The notes under the pieces were generated by a model. That model had not been told where the DNA came from, made no database searches, and was given only the letters and a program-made list of their open reading frames with translations. A stretch of DNA of 64,000 nt from JACZUI01 sp965216725 (GTDB lineage Bacteria > Actinomycetota > Acidimicrobiia > Spongiisociales > ZC4RG35). The stretch covers positions 43,732 to 107,731 of the forward strand of contig CBDCGI010000003.1 of the NCBI GenBank assembly GCA_965216725.1, written 5' to 3'. Shown here piece by piece: positions 57,764-64,000 of the stretch (positions are counted from its first letter, which is position 1; each line of letters begins with the position of its first letter). A program made the position numbers and the translations under genes.

Positions 57764-59115
57764 TTGGCCGACCTCCGCCGACTCCTCGCCGAAGGCAAGG
57801 AGATCTTCGGCACCGACGGCGTTCGGGGCAAAGCCGGATCTGAGCTCACCCCTGAACTGGCTCTGGAGATCGGGCGATCTGCGGGTCTCGGCCTCAGCGA
57901 TGGCCCGGTCTTGGTCGGCAGGGACACCAGGCGGTCAGGCTCCATGTTGTCTTCTGCGCTGCAGGCCGGATTCCATGCAGTCGGAATCGACACCGTCGAC
58001 GTCGGCGTCATGCCCAGCGGAGGCATCAGTCATCTCACTGCATCGACATCGGCCAACATGGGAGCCGTTGTCTCCGCCTCTCACAACCCTTCCGAAGACA
58101 ACGGGATAAAGCTCCTTTCGGCGCGGGGGACCAAGCTTGCCGACGCCGATGAGCGGCTGATCGAAGATCGAATTCGCTCCTCGAATTCGCGATCGGCCAT
58201 GGGAGACAAAATCGGTTTCAGGATGCTCGACGAATCGGCCCTCGACTCCTACGTCGTCACATCGCGAGCGCTGCTCGGTATCGCCTGTCGGGGATCGCGA
58301 TTGCGGTCGATTGCGCCAACGGCGCCGCCTACCAGGCTGCGCCAAGGCTGTTCGAACGGCTCGACGCCGACGCCACCTACTTCGCCGACACCCCTGACGG
58401 CAACAACATCAACGATCGATGCGGCGCGACCCATCCTGAGCTTTTGATGGATGTTGCCGAAGGCCGCATCGGACTGGCTTTCGACGGTGATGCCGATCGA
58501 CTAATCGCCGTCGACGAGGACGGTCGGGTTGCCAACGGCGACGTCATCATGGCGATCCTCGCCAGACACATGAAATCCCAGGGAAAGCTGAAGAACAACC
58601 TCGTGGTGGCGACTGTCATGTCCAACCTCGGATTTCGCAAGTCACTTGACGAGGCCGACATCAACCTGATCGAGACTCAAGTGGGCGACCGCTATGTCAT
58701 GGAGGAGCTGGTGCGACAAAGTGGTTCGCTCGGTGGGGAACAGAGCGGACATGTCATCTTTCTCGACCATGCCCGAAGTGGAGACGGCCTACTGACTGCG
58801 GTGCGTCTGCTGGATGTCGTCGCCGGCACTGGCAAGGAGCTCCGTCAGCTCAGGGCGGAGACGATCACCGAGTATCCCCAGGTTCTCGTCAATGTGGAAG
58901 TGGAGCGCAGCTTCGACCTGGACGGCGCAATCGAAGTCTGGGACGAGGTCGAGGCTGTCGAGCAGGAGATGAACGGTGAGGGGCGGGTCTTGGTGAGACC
59001 ATCGGGCACCGAGCCGTTGCTCCGGATAATGGTGGAGGCAGCTTCCCTCGACGAGGCGACGAGCTACGCTGATCGTCTGGCGAAGGTCGCCACTGAGATG
59101 TTGGGAAAGGGGTGA
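57764..59115 (+). CDS. glmM: Phosphoglucosamine mutase, interrupted by one frameshift
   Basis: Converts glucosamine 6-phosphate to glucosamine 1-phosphate for UDP-GlcNAc and peptidoglycan. IFGTDGVRGKAG and the phosphoserine loop VSASHNPSEDNGIKL are in the first frame; from about 58255 the family continues in another frame (IAIAVDCANGAAYQAAPRLFERL, the metal site LAFDGDADRLIAVD, EQSGHVIF, VRPSGTEPLLRIMVE). Adding one base near 58251-58262 restores 450 residues, the usual length. Probable sequence error. The start is TTG 57764. Product feeds from GlmS, encoded next. Confidence 0.9.
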
Positions 59116-59154
59116 TCACACGAACTAATCACTTGCGAGTGCGACATAACAAGT

Positions 59155-59293
59155 AGCGCCTGGCCTCGTCGATGGACGACGAGGTGACGAGGAGGAAGGT
59201 CATCGAAACATTCGGCGGATGCCTTCCCGGCCAGCCACGGTCGTTACTTTCAGGGCAAAACCCGGGAGTGATCCCGGTTCACAGAGACCTGGA
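59155..59293 (+). ncRNA. glmS ribozyme (glucosamine-6-phosphate-activated self-cleaving RNA)
   Basis: The sequence follows the known class closely. The cleavage point would be between A59155 and G59156 in A/GCGCC. P1 forms from CCTCGTC (59164-59170) and GACGAGG (59178-59184). TGACGAGG follows, then a stem GGAAGG (59194-59199) with CCTTCC (59222-59227) that encloses TCATCGAAACATTCGGCGGATG, the catalytic core. Beyond it are the accessory P3/P4 parts: CAGGGCAAAACCCGGGAGTG...CCCGG and CCTG closing at 59291. High glucosamine 6-phosphate would trigger cleavage and reduce glmS expression. A further 9-bp hairpin (GATGGGCAC/GTGCCCATC, 59295-59359) stands before the glmS ribosome site. Confidence 0.95.
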
Positions 59294-59389
59294 AGATGGG
59301 CACCGGCTCGACGCCGGTCGTCGCACCCGATCAGAGATGGGCTGACACGCGTGCCCATCCTTCGCAGCTAAGGAAAGGTCTGATCGCAC

Positions 59390-61217
59390 ATGTGCGGAAT
59401 TGTTGGTTATGTAGGTACACGCCCCGTTGTCGATGTCCTGGTGCCCGGTCTTGCCCATCTCGAATACCGGGGGTACGACTCGGCGGGAATCGCCCTCAAC
59501 ACCGGCTCCAGCATCGAGGTGTTGCGAAGTGCGGGGCGTATCGCCGATCTGGAAGCGCTCGTTGCCTCCGGGAGCACCGAAGAAGCAGTCGCAGGTATCG
59601 GCCACACCCGGTGGGCGACCCATGGCGCCCCCAACACGGTCAACGCCCATCCTCAAACCGATTGCCGGAAAACCGTGGTGGTCGCCCACAACGGAATCAT
59701 CGAGAACTGGGCGGTGCTCAAGGAGAAGTTGTTGAGCAGCGGGCACGAGTTCAGCTCCGACACCGACACCGAGGTGGTTGCCCACCTTCTCGAAGATCTG
59801 TCTGAATTGCCGCTCGCCGAGGCGGTTCGCCAGGTGATGAACCAGTGCGAGGGTGCCCTGGCTCTGGCTGTGATGCGCACCTCGGATCCCGGTGTCATAG
59901 TCGGGGCACGGCGCGGATCGCCCCTCGTGGTGGGTCGGGGCGACAACGAGAACTTCCTGGCTTCCGACATCCCAGCCTTCCTCGAACACACCCGGGAGAT
60001 GGTGGTGATCGATGATGATCGGATAGTGGAGGTGACTGCCGATTCGGTGAGAATCCGCGATCTCGAGGGCAACGAAATCGAACCTCAGCAACACAAGGTC
60101 GACTGGGATTTCGAGGCGGCGGAAAAGGGTGGGTTTGACACCTTCATGCTGAAGGAGATCCACGAGCAGCCACACGCCATCGCCGACACTCTTGCCGGTC
60201 GCGTTTCGCCCACGGGACGGGTTGTGCTCAACGAATTGGAGATCGACCACCGTCTGCTGCGTGCCATCGACAAGGTCTTCGTTGTCGCTTGTGGCACGTC
60301 CTACCACGCAGCCATGATGGCCAAATACGCCATCGAACGGTGGACCCGGATGCCGGTGGAGATCGATATCGCTTCCGAGTTCAGGTATCGGGATCCGGTG
60401 CTCGACGGGAGGTCTCTGGTCATAGGGATCTCCCAATCTGGCGAGACCATCGACACGCTGGCTGCGGTCCGATACGCCAAGGCACAGGGATCCACTGTCA
60501 TCGCGGTCTCCAACGTGGTGGAGTCGGCGCTGGCTCGAGAGGCCGACGCCGTGCTCTACACGAGAGCCGGTCCCGAGATAGGGGTTGCGGCGACCAAGAC
60601 CTTCACCACCCAATTGGTGGCGATGCAGCTGCTTGGGCTCTACTTGGCTCAAGTCCGCGGGTCGATGGACCAGGGTGCGATCGAACTCCTCGTCAATGAG
60701 ATGATGGATCTCCCTGCCCAGGTGGAGACGGTGCTCGATCAATCGGATCAGATCGATGCGATGTGCGCAGCCTGGACCGACACCCGGGACTTCTTTTTCC
60801 TCGGCCGCTCAGGAGACTTCCCCGTGGCGATGGAGGGAGCGCTGAAGTTGAAGGAGATCGCCTATGTGCGTGCCGAGGGTTATGCGGCGGGAGAGATGAA
60901 GCACGGGCCGATCGCCCTGGTTGAAGATGGGGTAGTGGTGGTGGGTGTCGCCACCGACACCCACGTCCAGGCAAAGACCCTCTCCAACATGGAAGAGATG
61001 AAGGCGCGTGGGGGCACCATCGTTCTCGTCGCCGAGGAGGGCGACGAGATCGGCGAGGTGGCCGACCACACCATAAGGGTGCCCTCGGGGTCTGACCTGT
61101 TGTGCACTGTGACCGCCGTCGGTCCCGCTTCAGCTGCTGGCCTATCACATCGCCACGGCACGGGGCATGGACGTCGACAAGCCACGAAACCTGGCCAAGA
61201 CGGTGACTGTGGAGTAG
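59390..61217 (+). CDS. glmS: Glutamine-fructose-6-phosphate aminotransferase, frameshift near the 3' end
   Basis: Makes glucosamine 6-phosphate from fructose 6-phosphate and glutamine. The N-terminal nucleophile Cys2 (MCGIVGYVG), GHTRWATHG and HNGIIENW form the glutaminase; two SIS domains follow (VACGTSYHAAMMAKY, ISQSGETIDTLAAVRYAK). One extra G at 61121-61122 shifts the frame; corrected, the end reads VVPLQLLAYHIATARGMDVD then KPRNLAKTVTVE and stops at 61217, giving 608 residues, the normal length and ending. As written, the frame runs on to 61273 with unrelated residues. Controlled by the ribozyme upstream; ribosome site AGGAAAGG. Confidence 0.94.
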
Positions 61218-61269
61218 GTCGGTCGGCCCTGTCGCCACCCCTTCAGGTGTTGTATAGTTTCACCTGGGC

Positions 61270-64000
61270 GTGAATCTGGGGAGGTTCGTTTTGTCACCGG
61301 GCCGGGGTCAATGGTCGAGTAGGTCGCTGATCGTCGTGTACGTCGCGGCGCTTTTCGTCGGGCTGTTTGGCGGAGTCACCAACGCTGCCCCGACTCTCCC
61401 CAGTAGCGGCCAATCTGGCTGATAGACGAGGCTCGAGGGCCCTGAAGTCCTGTCGGGCGCCAGCCAGGGCGCCCAGCTGACGAGCCCCGAGCAGCCGGGC
61501 TTTGTGCTCGACATCGTGTGGTCCGGCCTGACTTTGCCTACGGCGGTGCGGTTCGCTCCAGACGGACGGGCCTTTGTGGCGGAGAAGTCCGGGATCATCA
61601 AGGCGTTTGACAACGTCGATGATCCGACTCCAACGGTCGCCGTCGACCTCAGTAACGACGTTCATAACTTCTGGGATCGGGGTTTGCTCGGTCTTGCAGT
61701 CGACCCCAACTTCCCGGCAACTCCTTACATATATGCTTTGTACGCGTTCGACCTAAACAACTCGTGGAACGACACCTGTCCCACCCCACCTGGCGCCACG
61801 AACGATGGGTGCGTCATCGACGGTCGCTTGTCTCGCATTCAGATCGACCCGGCGACCAATCTCCAAGTTGGTGGGGAACAGGTTCTGATCGAGGGCCTTT
61901 TCTGCCAGCAATACCCGAGCCATTCGGTTGGTGGTCTTGCCTTCACTCCCGACGGGGCATTGATCGCCAGCGCCGGCGACGGTGCCAGCTTCACTTTTGC
62001 AGACTACGGCCAGGGTGAGCGGCGACGCCGGAAGTCCGACGCCCGTGAATCCCTGTAACGACCCCGATCCGACTCCGGGCGCTGGTGGTGTCCCCACACT
62101 TCCGGATGCCGAAGGCGGTGCCCTGCGGAGTCAGGACATTCTGACAATGTCGGATCCGGTTTCCCTCGACGGAGCCGTGATAAGGGTGGACCCGGCGACT
62201 GGCAACGCGTTTGCCGGCAATCCGCTGCTCGGGGGTGATCCCGACGACGACAGAATCATCGCTCACGGGCTGCGCAACCCGTTCCGGATCACGGTACGGC
62301 CGGGGACCGACGAAGTGTGGGTGGGTGACGTTGGCTGGAGCACGGCTTTGAGGAGATCAACCGCGATCGGCGAATCCCGACAGATGCCATCGTGGAGAAC
62401 TTCGGCTGGCCATGCTACGAAGGGAACCGGTCGCCACTCGTCGCTACGACGGGCTCAACGTCGATCTATGTGAAGATCTATAATGACGGCACGATTACCT
62501 CTGATCTGACACAGCCGTATTTCCCAATAAGCCACGGCACCTCGTTGAACCCGACCGAATGCCCGGGGGGCGGTGCCTCCACGTCGGGTCTGGCTTTCTA
62601 CGAGTCTGGCGGGCACTATCCGGGCGCATACGACGACGCATTGTTCTTTGCCGACTATTCCTGGAAATGCGTGTGGGTGATGTTTGCAGGTGGCTCCGGA
62701 TTGCCCGACACGATCGAATACTGACGTGTTTGTGAGTTCGGTGGGGGTGGTCGATCTGGTGACCGGACCGGGGGGCGACTTGTTCATCACTGATTTCGAC
62801 ACCGGAGAGATCGTTCGAGTGACCCTTCCCGGCCGGCAATGGTGGTCCAACTGCCGTGATCTCCGCCAACCCAACTCTCAGGTGCTGCACCGTTAGGTGG
62901 TCCAATTCGACGGATCGGGCTCGTTCGACCCGAAGGGCGATTTCCTCAGATACGACTGGGATCTCGACGGCGACGGCAGCTTCGGAGATTCCAGCGAGGA
63001 AGCGCCAAGCTATCAATACGACAATCCAGGGCAATACTTGGTACAACTCGAGGTGACGGATGACTTCGGTGCCACCGACATCGATACCGTGCTCATCGAC
63101 GTCACGTCAGGCGCCAACACCCCGCCGACGGCGACGATCGACACCCCTAGCCTCGTCATTCACCTGGGAAGTGGGGGAGACCATCCCCTTCTCGGGTTCG
63201 GCAACCGATGTCGAGGATGGACCTCTGCCCGCCAGCGCGCTTGGATTGGCAGTTGAATCTCCACCATTGCAACCAGGGCAACCCCAACGACTGTCATGTT
63301 CATGTCGTCGAAAACCAGTCAGGTGTGTCCTCAGGTAACTTCGTCGCGCCCGATCACGAGTATCCGTCACATCTGGAAATCGTGCTCACCGCCACCGACT
63401 CAGGAGCGACGACCGGCACCGACACCGTCGACCTACAGCCGGACACGGTCGACCTCACCTTCAACACCGTGCCCCAAGGCCTCGATCTGACGGTGGGGAC
63501 CAAGACCGAGGCTGCTCCATTCACCGACACCTTCATCATCGGCTCGGTGAATACTGTCTCAGCCATCACCCCGCAAAGCTTTGGGGGCACCACCTACGAG
63601 TTCGCATCTTGGTCGGACGGCGGTGCCCAATCTCATGACATAACTGCGCCCTCGGTACCTCAGGCATTTACGGCGACCTACACCCCGACGGCTTGTGGGT
63701 CCGTTGGTCCAGGAGGCTGAGGATGGTGCTGGTGTTTGGTGGGTTTGTTGTTGCTGCTGATGGTGCGGCGTCGGGCGGGCAGATGGTCCACGCGCCGCAG
63801 GGTGTGGGTAAGTCGTTCACGTTTGATCCGTCGGATGGTGTTTGAGTTCTGCATGAGTGTGCCTCAGGACGGGACATATGACCTAGATGGCGACGGTACA
63901 GGGGCCGAACGGCGGGTCGAACTCGTTCTGGGTGCAGATCGACGGTGCCGGTGAGTTTCTGTGGGGATTCCCCAATGGGGGTGGCTATGTGGATCGTCTG
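61270..64000 (+). pseudogene. Secreted PQQ-type sugar dehydrogenase/PKD/carbohydrate-binding protein, many indels, runs off the window
   Basis: Starts at GTG 61270 with a signal peptide (SLIVVYVAALFVGLFGGVTNAAP). The next parts, in shifting frames, are a glucose/sorbosone dehydrogenase-like propeller (TAVRFAPDGRAFVAEKSG; GLLGLAVDPNFPATPYIYALY; DRIIAHGLRNPFRITVRPGTDEVWVGDVGW; NFGWPCYEG), a PKD domain (VQFDGSGSFDPKGDFLRYDWDLDGDG), a further beta domain, and a possible carbohydrate-binding module at the edge. Breaks: tandem stops TGA-TAG at 61420-61425, and frame changes near 62020, 62340, 62710, 62840-62885 (two), 63165 and 63230, and again after 63720. Most are one-base changes in short runs, so assembly error is likelier than true decay. 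TATAGT at 61253-61258 could be its -10 box. Confidence 0.75.

Noticed and set aside
59279..60742. A 487-codon minus-strand frame across the glmS leader and gene
   Set aside because: Antisense to a certain gene and to the ribozyme, with no recognisable domain.
1..64000. tRNA genes, rRNA genes, CRISPR arrays, integrases, transposases
   Set aside because: Read through for TTCGA-type T-arms with acceptor stems, regularly spaced repeats and DDE or tyrosine-recombinase frames; none could be supported.

Overview
The window is a high-GC actinobacterial chromosome segment. Three things point there: a NucS mismatch endonuclease, a WhiB iron-sulfur regulator, and actinobacterial-type RpoB, RpoC and ribosomal proteins. 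Gene order is unlike Streptomyces or Mycobacterium: rplJ-rplL do not precede rpoB, and the str and S10 clusters are fused. This suggests a deep-branching, perhaps Acidimicrobiia-like, lineage, but I cannot fix the taxon from sequence alone.

Layout. 1-16.9 kb is a compact block of metabolic and stress genes: the start of class II fructose-bisphosphate aldolase, a DUF454 protein, a MoaD-like protein with an Asp-box propeller, nucS, trmL, an M20 peptidase, a site-2 protease, an acyl-CoA dehydrogenase, WhiB, a rimB-rimK-AstE-like cassette, Hsp20, a DUF3179 protein, a TlpA thioredoxin, an MFS transporter, a VanW protein, a Crp/Fnr regulator and CcdA. Convergent pairs here overlap at their stop codons. 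17.0-24.4 kb is rpoB-rpoC. 24.5-31.8 kb is an accessory insertion: a 2008-residue repeat surface protein ending in an LPFTG sortase signal, then an AbiEi/DUF559-type gene flanked by two 54-bp direct repeats. 31.8-52.4 kb is a continuous translation block (rpsL, rpsG, fusA, tuf, S10 and spc genes, secY, adk, map, then rpmJ, rpsM, rpsK, rpsD, rpoA, rplQ). 52.4-56.8 kb holds two unknown genes, coaA, an aldo-keto reductase, a Yip1-like membrane protein and truA. 56.8-61.2 kb is rplM-rpsI-glmM-glmS with a glmS ribozyme before glmS. 61.3-64.0 kb is a secreted sugar-dehydrogenase-like gene broken by many single-base indels.

Most notable signals: (1) an in-frame TGA exactly at the first Cys of the CxxC motif of the DUF3179 protein, followed at the right distance by a perfect SECIS-like hairpin, so a candidate selenoprotein; (2) a full glmS ribozyme, a class best known from Firmicutes; (3) a family of GC-rich palindromic elements inserted at three junctions of the ribosomal protein operon. 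One insertion has an 18-bp target duplication and forms a 31-codon ORF that keeps stop/start coupling; (4) a tuf gene whose first four fifths nearly avoid C-ending codons while its end matches its neighbours.

Sequence quality: single-base frameshifts occur at 53.7, 58.25 and 61.12 kb and repeatedly after 61.4 kb, mostly in short homopolymers. They look like sequencing or assembly errors. None was seen left of 53 kb.
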